Source of the DNA: Actinokineospora alba
Lineage (GTDB): Bacteria > Actinomycetota > Actinomycetes > Mycobacteriales > Pseudonocardiaceae
Length of the DNA: 64,000 nt
Assembly (NCBI RefSeq): GCF_004362515.1
Contig: NZ_SNXU01000001.1
Location: 4,092,001 to 4,156,000, forward strand
Direction of reading: 5' to 3'
Made by a program: the position numbers and the translations under genes. Position 1 is the first letter of the stretch. Each line of letters opens with the position of its first letter. The notes under the pieces were generated by a model, which saw nothing but the letters and a program-made list of their open reading frames with translations, was not told where the DNA came from and did no database searches. This document shows, in pieces, positions 55,080 through 64,000 of this stretch.

Positions 55080-55553
55080 ATGAGGTGTCCATTCTGCCGC
55101 CACTCCGACTCCAGGGTCGTCGACTCGCGCGAGGTCGACGACGGGCAGGTGATCCGCCGCAGGCGGTCCTGCTCCAAGTGCAGCCGCCGCTTCACCACCG
55201 TCGAGGAGGCGGTCCTCGCCGTGGTGAAGCGGTCGGGGGTCACCGAGCCGTTCAGTCGGGACAAGGTGATCACGGGCGTGCGGCGGGCCTGTCAGGGCAG
55301 GCCGGTCGACGAGGACCAGCTGCAGCTGCTCGCCCAGAAAGTCGAGGAGACGATTCGCGCCACCGGCAGCGCCGAGATCCCGAGCCACGAGGTCGGGTTG
55401 GCGATCCTGGGGCCGCTGCGGGAGCTGGACGGGGTCGCGTACCTGCGGTTCGCCAGCGTTTACCGCGCTTTTTCCTCGGTCGAGGACTTCGAGAAGGAGA
55501 TCGCCGACTTGCGCGCCGCCATGGCGGGCGAGGCGAAGACGGATGACGACTAG
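55080..55553 (+). CDS. nrdR: Transcriptional repressor NrdR
   Basis: 157 aa. The zinc ribbon MRCPFCRHSDSRVVDSRE...RRRRSCSKCSRRFTT is followed by the ATP-cone (VVKRSGVTEPFSRDKVITGVRRAC). NrdR senses ATP/dATP and represses ribonucleotide reductase genes. It overlaps or closely precedes nrdJ. ATG 55080 is fixed by homology (MxCPFC). Confidence 0.96.
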   Translation: MRCPFCRHSDSRVVDSREVDDGQVIRRRRSCSKCSRRFTTVEEAVLAVVKRSGVTEPFSRDKVITGVRRACQGRPVDEDQLQLLAQKVEETIRATGSAEIPSHEVGLAILGPLRELDGVAYLRFASVYRAFSSVEDFEKEIADLRAAMAGEAKTDDD

Positions 55554-55671
55554 ACGCGCCGCGCGCACCCAGGGCGGGAGCAAGCGCGGGAAGAGACTTG
55601 AGCCGCATCGGACGGGGAGCCCGGACGTGGCCACACCAGGACAAGCCAGTGATGAGGGAGAGGGACCGGTC

Positions 55672-58506
<2,835 letters not shown>

Positions 58507-58525
58507 TAGCTCGTCATTGGCGCTG

Positions 58526-58571
58526 TGCCCGAAGGCCGTGGTGATGGATCACCACGGCCTTCGGGCATTTC
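58526..58571. terminator. Strong terminator after nrdJ
   Basis: Perfect 20-bp stem (58526-58545 with 58548-58567), 2-base loop, followed by TTTCT. It can also act from the other side for the LysE-type gene. Confidence 0.85.
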
Positions 58572-58601
58572 TGGCCTACGCCGCGGTTCGCCGGGTCGAT
58601 G

Positions 58602-59213
58602 TCACTTGTCCGTGAACGCCAGTTTCGCGCCCAGGGCAAGGAAAGCGCCCGCAAAAGTTCGGAGCATCCACGCCAGGATCTTCGGCCGTGAGATGACATG
58701 CGTGCGAATCGCGGCGGCGAACAGGCCGTAAGCCGTGAACACGACGAACGTCATGGCCATGAACACACCGCTCATGGCGATCATGCGCAGGAACGCGTTG
58801 GGGTCGCCCGTGGTCACAAACTGGGGCAGGAAGGCGAAGAAGAAGATCGTGAGTTTCGGGTTGAGCAGGTTCAGCACGATCGCCGAGGTGATCACCTTGC
58901 GCACCGACTGCGGGCCCGTTTCCTCCGTAACGGTCAACGCGCTCTTGTCGCGGAACGTGCTGATGGCCATGTACAGCAGGTAGGCGACGCCCAGGTACTT
59001 GAGGATCTGGAATGCCAGTGCGCTCGTGTGCAGCAGGGCCGCGAGGCCGGTGATCGCGGCCAGCATGTGGGGGACGATCCCGACGGTGGATCCCAATGCC
59101 GCCACGACACTCGCGCGTGAGCCTCGGGCCAGGCCTGCGGCCATCGTGTAGACGACGCCCGTTCCCGGCGTGATGACGATGATGAAAGTGGTCAGCCAAA
59201 ACTCGACGCTCAC
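58602..59213 (-). CDS. LysE/RhtB-family amino-acid exporter
   Basis: 203 aa with about six membrane helices. N-terminus EFWLTTFIIVITPGTGVVYTMAAGLARG matches the LysE signature (PGP-like PGTGVV). LNLLNPKLTIFFFAFLPQFV is the conserved middle motif. It exports amino acids or related compounds; substrate unknown. ATG 59213. Divergent from the ECF sigma gene with 73 bases between. Confidence 0.9.
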   Translation of the reverse strand: MSVEFWLTTFIIVITPGTGVVYTMAAGLARGSRASVVAALGSTVGIVPHMLAAITGLAALLHTSALAFQILKYLGVAYLLYMAISTFRDKSALTVTEETGPQSVRKVITSAIVLNLLNPKLTIFFFAFLPQFVTTGDPNAFLRMIAMSGVFMAMTFVVFTAYGLFAAAIRTHVISRPKILAWMLRTFAGAFLALGAKLAFTDK

Positions 59214-59286
59214 GGCGTGGACCTCCGTGTGATGTGCCTATCCCCAGTACAGATCAACGTACAGGCCATCAGGCAGGATCCGAACC

Positions 59287-60180
59287 GTGGACGACGTGGT
59301 CGAATTCGAGGCGCAGCGGTCTCGGCTGTTCGGGATCGCCTACCGGATGCTCGGGTCGGCCACCGAGGCCGAGGACATCGTCCAGGAGACCTACCTGCGG
59401 TGGAGTCAGGCCGACGGCGTCGACACTCCCTCCGCCTGGCTGGCCACCGTGGTCACCAACCTGTGCCTCAACCACCTCACCTCCGCCCGCGCCCGCCGCG
59501 AGCGCTACGTCGGTCCCTGGTTGCCCGAGTCCGTCGCGACCGCGGACGGCGCACTGGGGCCGGTGGACACCGCCGAGCGGCGCGAGTCGGTGTCGTTCGC
59601 GCTGCTGGTGTTGCTGGAGCAGCTCACGCCGGTGGAGCGTGCCGTGTTCGTGCTTCGTGAGGCCTTCGCCTACCCGCATGCCGACGTGGCCGCGGTGCTC
59701 GGGCTCAGCGAGGCCAACAGCCGCCAGTTGCACCGCCGGGCCCGGCAGCGGTTGGCGGGCCACCAGCCTCGGACGAGCGCGAGCCGCGACCGTGAGCTGC
59801 TGGAACGCTTCCTCGCCGCCGCGTCCGAGGGTGATGTCGCCGGCCTTGAGCGGATGCTCGCCGCCGACGCCACGTCGTGGGCGGACGGTGGCGGCAAGGT
59901 CAACGCCGCGCGCAGGCCGGTGGTCGGGGCGAACAAGGTGGCCCGCTACCTCATCGGCCTCCTCCGCCGGTTCAACGCCGCGACGACCGCCACGTTCGTG
60001 GAGGTCAACGGTGATCTCGCGGTGCTCGGCTGGGTCGACGAGACACCGCTGGGCCTGTTCGCGCCGCAGATCGAGGGGGACCGGGTGGTCACGCTCCGGA
60101 TCGTGGCGAACCCCGACAAGCTGACCTATCTGGCCGGCCAGCTGTCACGTTCCGGGGAGCTGTCCGGTCTTCAGGGATGA
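59287..60180 (+). CDS. ECF41-type sigma factor (SigJ-like) with SnoaL C-terminal domain
   Basis: 297 aa from GTG 59287. Sigma region 2 is RSRLFGIAYRMLGSATEAEDIVQETYLRW, region 4 is LTPVERAVFVLREAFAYPHADVAAVLGLSEANSRQLHRRAR. Between them is PWLPES, close to the ECF41 WLPEP motif. The C-terminal SnoaL domain carries DGGGK (in WADGGGKVNAA), the ECF41 hallmark that regulates activity without an anti-sigma protein. It overlaps the next gene by four bases. Confidence 0.9.
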   Translation: MDDVVEFEAQRSRLFGIAYRMLGSATEAEDIVQETYLRWSQADGVDTPSAWLATVVTNLCLNHLTSARARRERYVGPWLPESVATADGALGPVDTAERRESVSFALLVLLEQLTPVERAVFVLREAFAYPHADVAAVLGLSEANSRQLHRRARQRLAGHQPRTSASRDRELLERFLAAASEGDVAGLERMLAADATSWADGGGKVNAARRPVVGANKVARYLIGLLRRFNAATTATFVEVNGDLAVLGWVDETPLGLFAPQIEGDRVVTLRIVANPDKLTYLAGQLSRSGELSGLQG

Positions 60181-60929
60181 CCGACCAACCCTGGAGGAAC
60201 CCCGTGACCCCACCGATTCTGGTGACCGGCGGCAAAGGCACCCTCGGCCGTGTCGTGGTGCGCCAACTGACCGACGCACGCAGGCCCGTGCGCGCGATCA
60301 GCCGCTCGACTACACCGCCCGTCGACCTGCTCACCGGCGACGGTCTGGACGCCGCGCTCGCCGAGGTGGACGTCGTCATCCACTGCGCGACCACGCTGGG
60401 CAGCAAAGACGTTGTCGCCACCGAGAAACTTCTCGCCGCCGCCAAGACGGCCGGTATCAAGCATTTGGTCTATATCTCGATCGTCGGCATCGACCGCGTT
60501 CCGCTGCCGTACTACAAGACCAAGTTGGCGGTAGAGCGGCGGATCGAGGACTCGGGCATTCCGTGGACGACTTTGCGCACCACGCAGTTCCATGACCTGC
60601 TCGCGCTCCTGTGGTCGCGGCAGCGGCTCCCAGTCCTGTTCTATCCCTCGCTCCGGTTCCAGCCCGTCGACACCGAGACCGTGGCCGCCCGGCTCATCGA
60701 CCTGGCGGGCAGTGCGCCCGCCGGTCGGGTTCCCGACCTGGGCGGACCCAGGGTCGAGAAGGCGGGCGACCTCGCCCGCGCCTACCTGCGGTCGACCGGC
60801 AGCCGCCGCCCCGCCGTCCCGCTGTGGCTGCCCGGCAAGACCTTCGCCGCCTACCGGCGTGGGGAACACCTGACACCCGAGCACGCCGACGGCCTCGTCG
60901 ACTTCGACACGTTCCTGGCGAAGTCATGA
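60177..60929 (+). CDS. NmrA-like / atypical SDR NAD(P)-binding protein
   Basis: 250 aa with ATG 60177; GTG 60204 has a better ribosome site (GGAGG, 6 bases upstream) and may be the true start. Rossmann motif VTGGKGTLGRVVVRQL, then HLVYISIVGIDRVPLPYYKTKLAVERRIEDSGIPWTTLRTTQF, which is typical of atypical SDR epimerase-like proteins. ECF41 sigma factors are commonly linked with such oxidoreductase or epimerase genes and this gene is a likely target. ATGA overlap with the sigma gene and with the next gene. Confidence 0.85.
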   Translation: MTDQPWRNPVTPPILVTGGKGTLGRVVVRQLTDARRPVRAISRSTTPPVDLLTGDGLDAALAEVDVVIHCATTLGSKDVVATEKLLAAAKTAGIKHLVYISIVGIDRVPLPYYKTKLAVERRIEDSGIPWTTLRTTQFHDLLALLWSRQRLPVLFYPSLRFQPVDTETVAARLIDLAGSAPAGRVPDLGGPRVEKAGDLARAYLRSTGSRRPAVPLWLPGKTFAAYRRGEHLTPEHADGLVDFDTFLAKS

Positions 60930-61315
60930 GGGCGATCGTGGCGCTGCTCGCCCTCACCGAGGCCGTGCTGGGTGGGTGGACCCTGCTGTTCCCGCGCTCG
61001 TTCTACGACACCGTCCCCACGGTCGCGCTGGACCCACCGTTCAGCGACCACCTCTTCCGCGACTTCGGCGCGGCGAGCCTGGGAATCGCCGTGGTGCTCA
61101 CGGCCGCCGCGGTCACGCTCGAACGAACGCTCGTCCGAGTCGCGCTGATGGCGTACTTGACCTTCGCCGTCCCGCACCTGGTCTTCCACGTGACCAGGAC
61201 CGGCCACTATGGGCAGGCTGAGGGCACGCTGGTGTTGGCGGGACTCGCCACGGCCGTCGTGCTGGGCGCGATAGCGCTATCGATGACTCGACGTCTGCCG
61301 AAAGTGGTCTCGTAG
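60926..61315 (+). CDS. Four-helix membrane protein coupled to the ECF41 unit
   Basis: 129 aa from ATG 60926 (ATGA overlap). Hydrophobic segments IVALLALTEAVLGGWTLLF, GAASLGIAVVLTAAAVTL, LVRVALMAYLTFAVPHLVFHV and TLVLAGLATAVVLGAIAL form four helices; a DoxX-like fold is possible. It is the last gene of the sigma-SDR-membrane unit. Function unknown. Confidence 0.82.
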   Translation: MRAIVALLALTEAVLGGWTLLFPRSFYDTVPTVALDPPFSDHLFRDFGAASLGIAVVLTAAAVTLERTLVRVALMAYLTFAVPHLVFHVTRTGHYGQAEGTLVLAGLATAVVLGAIALSMTRRLPKVVS

Positions 61316-61404
61316 CGCTCCGCATATGATGGGCACGGCCGGTTCGGGGGGACCGCACGCCCATCGGGCGCCGGTCCACAAGCGGCCGACGACGGGGGTG
61401 GCAG

Positions 61405-62373
61405 GTGAACGAGCCGGAGGGTGAGCGTCCGCGGACGCCCGCGCTGCCCGAGGACTACCGGGAAGTCTTCCTGTCCCAGGTCTCCGTCGTCACGATCGCC
61501 GAGCCGCCGCGCCGCAACTCGCCGCTGGTGCTGTTCGCCGTGCTCTGCATCGTGCTGGTCGGCATCGCGTGGATCGCCGTGCTCGGCAAGGTGACCTCTG
61601 GTGGTCTGTCGACGACGGTGGAGGGCACCGCGTACGCGGTCGGCGAGCACGGCGTGGGCCAACGCCCCCGCGCCGATCCGGGTTCGCTTGCCGAACTCGC
61701 GGCCAACCCGGTGCTGGTTCCCGGCGCGGCGCTGCGCTCGGCCGCGTGCGACCTGCCGGACCTCGACACGGGTGCGGGCGAACTCGAGAGCTACTACCGC
61801 AAGGGCATCACCTGCCTTGACGAGGCGTGGCGACCCGTGTTGACCTCGGTGAACCTGCCGTTCCGCAGCCCCGGGCTCAACATCGCCGACGACCCGCGCA
61901 CCAAGTGCGGCTTCGCCCCGCACGAGGACGAGGCGACGGCGTTCTACTGCGCCCGCGACAAGATCATCTACATGCCGCGCGAGCGGCTGATCCGCGACGC
62001 GGGCGACGAGACGGCGTACCACCTCGCCGTCCTCGCCCACGAGTACGGGCACCATGTGCAGGCCCAGGCTGGCATCCTGCGCGCCGTCCAGGATCAGGAA
62101 CGGGTCGCCGACGAAGCCGAGTTGCTCGAACTGAGCAGGCGCGTGGAGCTTCAGGCGAACTGCTTCGCCGGGGCGTTCCTGGCCGCCGTCGCCGGAAACG
62201 GTTCGGTGGACAAGGACCTGGCGCAGGCTTCCGTCGACAGCTTCGACGACACGGTGAACAGCGACACCCACGGCAGCCGCAAGAACCAGTCCGCCTGGGC
62301 GAAGGCAGGCTTCGAGGGCAAGTCCAGTGCCTCCTGCAACACCTGGCAGGCCCCCAGCGACGAGGTCAAATAA
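61405..62373 (+). CDS. Neutral zinc metallopeptidase, YpfJ family
   Basis: 322 aa from GTG 61405. One membrane helix (about 42-62: LVLFAVLCIVLVGIAWIAVLG), then an outside domain with HEYGHHVQ (His212, Glu213, His216). Cysteines C115?, C138 and C172 region and a final SCNTW may form disulfides. Family members are membrane-bound zinc peptidases of unknown substrate. It stands alone, followed by a short 21-bp repeat array. The exact cysteine numbering is approximate. Confidence 0.87.
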   Translation: MNEPEGERPRTPALPEDYREVFLSQVSVVTIAEPPRRNSPLVLFAVLCIVLVGIAWIAVLGKVTSGGLSTTVEGTAYAVGEHGVGQRPRADPGSLAELAANPVLVPGAALRSAACDLPDLDTGAGELESYYRKGITCLDEAWRPVLTSVNLPFRSPGLNIADDPRTKCGFAPHEDEATAFYCARDKIIYMPRERLIRDAGDETAYHLAVLAHEYGHHVQAQAGILRAVQDQERVADEAELLELSRRVELQANCFAGAFLAAVAGNGSVDKDLAQASVDSFDDTVNSDTHGSRKNQSAWAKAGFEGKSSASCNTWQAPSDEVK

Positions 62374-62398
62374 CCGCGAGTCGCCCGTTCCCGACAAC

Positions 62399-62461
62399 GA
62401 GTTCACCGTTCAGAACAGTGAGTTCGCAGTTCAGGACAGTGAGTTCGCAGTTCACGGTGCG
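62399..62461 (+). repeat. Three 21-bp tandem repeats
   Basis: Units at 62399-62419, 62420-62440 and 62441-62461 share GAGTTCnncnGTTCAnnac. The third unit runs into the last codons of the DUF2293 gene. A related motif (CCTGAATGTCGAACTCAC) occurs at about 45790 on the other strand, so this may be a dispersed family. Confidence 0.75.
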
Positions 62462-63480
62462 CGCCACTCGGCGAGCACCCGCTCGATGTCGTCGCGGATC
62501 CGCTCGCGCGCCTCGGCTCGGGCGACCCCGGCCATGAGCATCGCGTCGTACTCGGTCTCCTCGTGCCGGATGGCCGCGACCACCGCGAGCGTGACCGCGT
62601 TCTCGTCCAGCGCCTGACCGGCCGCCGAACGCCCGACGCGGCCACTGGACCTTGTTCCCGCGTGCTCGGCGATCGCCTTCGCCCGCTCGATCGCCAGGCG
62701 CGGGAACAGGTCGGCGATGCGCAGCGCGAACGCCGCCTGGAACTCGACGTCCTGGGCGGCGCGCCGCTCACGGTCGCGGGCTTTGCGCCGCTCCCGAAGT
62801 TCCTCGTCGGCGAAGCACTGCTCCTCGGCGACGTCGAGCGCGCCCCGCTCGACCAGCAGTCCCCGCCGCTGGAAGCGTTTGCGGGACTTGTCCCACCGCA
62901 CGACCACCGCGGCCAGCCCGCTGGCCTTGCGGGCGCGCCGGGTCAGTGCCGTGTCGCCCGACGGCAGGAACACCAGGTGGTCCATGTCCGCGCAGCCCAG
63001 GCACAGCGGGCGCTCGTCCTCCAGGAAGTGGAAGTCGCCGGTGTCCTGGCACTGCGAGCAGTACCAGTGCTTGTCCGGCTGGATGACCACGAGATCCGGC
63101 ACTTTCCGCTGCCGTTCCAGCACTTTCTCCCGCCGCGCCGCGGGCAGTTCGGGGTCGGTCCAGTGGGTGCGGTACCGCTTGTCGTCGGTCCCGCTGAAGA
63201 CCAGGGCCCGGCGATCCCGGGTCGCGGCGATGTAGTCCACTTCGGACGGTGCGAGCCCGCGCTCCTCGGCCCACTCGTGCAGCAGTTCGACAACCTCGGC
63301 CATCCGCTCCGCGGGCACGGCCGCGACCTGGTCCAGCTGCGGCGTCCGGCCTTGCTCCCACGACTCGACCACGCGCCCGCTGAGCCAGCCCAGCCCGGTC
63401 ATCACGTCGAGCGGGCTGACGAACTTCTTGCGGCGCAGCAATTCCTCGGCGACCGCGGCCACCCGTCCGGCAAGTCTCAT
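62452..63480 (-). CDS. DUF2293-domain protein
   Basis: 342 aa. Contains a zinc-ribbon-like CSQCQDTGDFHFLEDERPLCLGCAD and a C-terminal helical domain (VEFQAAFALRIADLFPRLAIERAKAIAEHAGTRSSGRVGR...EETEYDAMLMAGVARAEARERI), the DUF2293 signature. No membrane segment. ATG 63480 overlaps the stop of the SWIM gene by four bases, so both are coupled. Function unknown; the combination may be nucleic-acid related because of the zinc ribbon. Confidence 0.85.
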   Translation of the reverse strand: MRLAGRVAAVAEELLRRKKFVSPLDVMTGLGWLSGRVVESWEQGRTPQLDQVAAVPAERMAEVVELLHEWAEERGLAPSEVDYIAATRDRRALVFSGTDDKRYRTHWTDPELPAARREKVLERQRKVPDLVVIQPDKHWYCSQCQDTGDFHFLEDERPLCLGCADMDHLVFLPSGDTALTRRARKASGLAAVVVRWDKSRKRFQRRGLLVERGALDVAEEQCFADEELRERRKARDRERRAAQDVEFQAAFALRIADLFPRLAIERAKAIAEHAGTRSSGRVGRSAAGQALDENAVTLAVVAAIRHEETEYDAMLMAGVARAEARERIRDDIERVLAEWRAP

Positions 63481-64000
63481 GAACCTTCCACCATGGTCCG
63501 GTACGCGGGTCGGAGGAACTCGACCATCGCCCGCCCACGCACGATCACCGGCAGCGGGTCGAGCTGGTCGAGCAGGGCGTCCGGTTTGTCCGCCGCGGCC
63601 GGTGCGTCCCCGGTGCGCGGGGATGGCTTGCCCCAGAAGGAATCGAGCACTGACGAGAGCGGTTCACCGACGTCCGCGGGCGCCGCGGTCACCGTGCTGT
63701 CGCGCAACGCCCGGAGATGATCCAGGAGTTCCTGTCTGCCGCGGCCGCGCCAGGCGAGCATCTCGAACGGGTCGGCGTCGAACGACTCGGCGAGCAGATA
63801 GCAGGCGGCGGCCAGGTGTTTGCACGGAACTTCCCAGTCCGGGCAGGAGCAGTCCATCGACAGTTCCCGCGACGAGTCGGGGAACAGCTTGAGTCCGACG
63901 GTGTCGAACACCGCCTCGATGTCGGCGGGCATCTCCCCGGCCAGCAGCTTCGCCATGAACAGCGCCTGCCCCGCAAGCGCTTTCTCCACTTCGATCCACT
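63477..64000 (-). CDS. SWIM zinc-finger protein (C-terminal part; 5' end outside window)
   Basis: The frame is open to the window edge (reading WIEVEKALAGQALFMAKLL), so the start lies beyond base 64000. The SWIM motif is CSCPDWEVPCKHLAA (CxCx7CxH). A C-terminal domain of about 100 residues with Pro/Ala-rich linker follows. SWIM proteins bind DNA or protein and in actinobacteria often lie beside SNF2 helicases; the neighbour beyond the window cannot be seen. Coupled to the DUF2293 gene. Confidence 0.85.
   Translation of the reverse strand, partial: WIEVEKALAGQALFMAKLLAGEMPADIEAVFDTVGLKLFPDSSRELSMDCSCPDWEVPCKHLAAACYLLAESFDADPFEMLAWRGRGRQELLDHLRALRDSTVTAAPADVGEPLSSVLDSFWGKPSPRTGDAPAAADKPDALLDQLDPLPVIVRGRAMVEFLRPAYRTMVEGS

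Noticed and set aside
60143..60170. ECF41 target promoter (TGTCACA ... CGTC) inside the sigma gene end
   Set aside because: TGTCACG is present but no CGTC follows at the right distance.
62399..62461. CRISPR array
   Set aside because: Only three 21-bp units with no spacers; similar repeat pieces occur elsewhere.

Overview
The window is high-GC DNA with dense coding, many GTG starts and very short intergenic gaps. It looks like the chromosome of an actinomycete close to the Pseudonocardiaceae. Two blocks of conserved gene order support this. The first is a pknL / Rv2175c / idsA2 / MTHFR (Rv2172c-like) / lppM / GNAT (Rv2170-like) block, as in Mycobacterium. The second is DUF3046-recA-recX, gluABCD-gluRK, miaB, DUF349, miaA-dapF-hflX and lexA/chiZ-nrdR-nrdJ, as in both Mycobacterium and Streptomyces. 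I saw no tRNA, rRNA, insertion sequence, prophage, integrase or CRISPR array.

Region by region. 1-4.6 kb: the start of a D-aminoacylase-type amidohydrolase, a WS/DGAT acyltransferase, a PASTA-bearing Ser/Thr kinase at the pknL position, and its Rv2175c-type DNA-binding partner. 4.6-9.7 kb: a carotenoid set (phytoene synthase, a lipoprotein, phytoene desaturase, GGPP synthase) on the minus strand. 9.8-14.3 kb: MTHFR-like protein, LppM, a DUF885 peptidase-like protein, a GNAT and a YbaK-type deacylase. 14.3-18.0 kb: a perfect SOS box ahead of a HEPN-domain gene with four in-frame 96-bp repeats, a coupled MDMPI-family gene, and two tandem VOC proteins. 18.0-26.8 kb: the long helicase Lhr and, divergently, two tandem membrane-anchored Hsp70-like proteins. 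26.8-29.3 kb: DUF3046, SOS-controlled recA, recX and a TPR protein. 29.4-35.6 kb: a secreted hydrolase with an F5/8C domain, then an Sdh1-type succinate dehydrogenase operon. 35.5-43.6 kb: an EamA exporter and Lrp regulator, the gluABCD glutamate importer, the gluRK two-component system and a TAXI lipoprotein. 43.6-51.9 kb: miaB, a membrane protein, DUF349, a dioxygenase-like protein, miaA, dapF and hflX. 52-58.5 kb: a secreted beta-propeller-like protein, lexA divergent from chiZ, then nrdR-nrdJ. 58.6-64 kb: a LysE exporter, an ECF41-type sigma factor with two coupled genes, a zinc metallopeptidase, a DUF2293 protein and the end of a SWIM zinc-finger gene.

The main functional themes are DNA damage response (recA, recX, lexA, chiZ, lhr and the SOS-boxed HEPN gene), tRNA i6A modification (miaA, miaB), deoxyribonucleotide supply (nrdR/nrdJ), glutamate sensing and uptake, and isoprenoid/carotenoid synthesis. 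Many genes show TANNNT six to eight bases before the start codon, so leaderless transcription appears common. The least explained items are the SOS-boxed repeat-bearing HEPN gene, the pair of membrane Hsp70-like proteins, and a decayed tandem duplication at the junction of two convergent genes near 45.5-45.9 kb.
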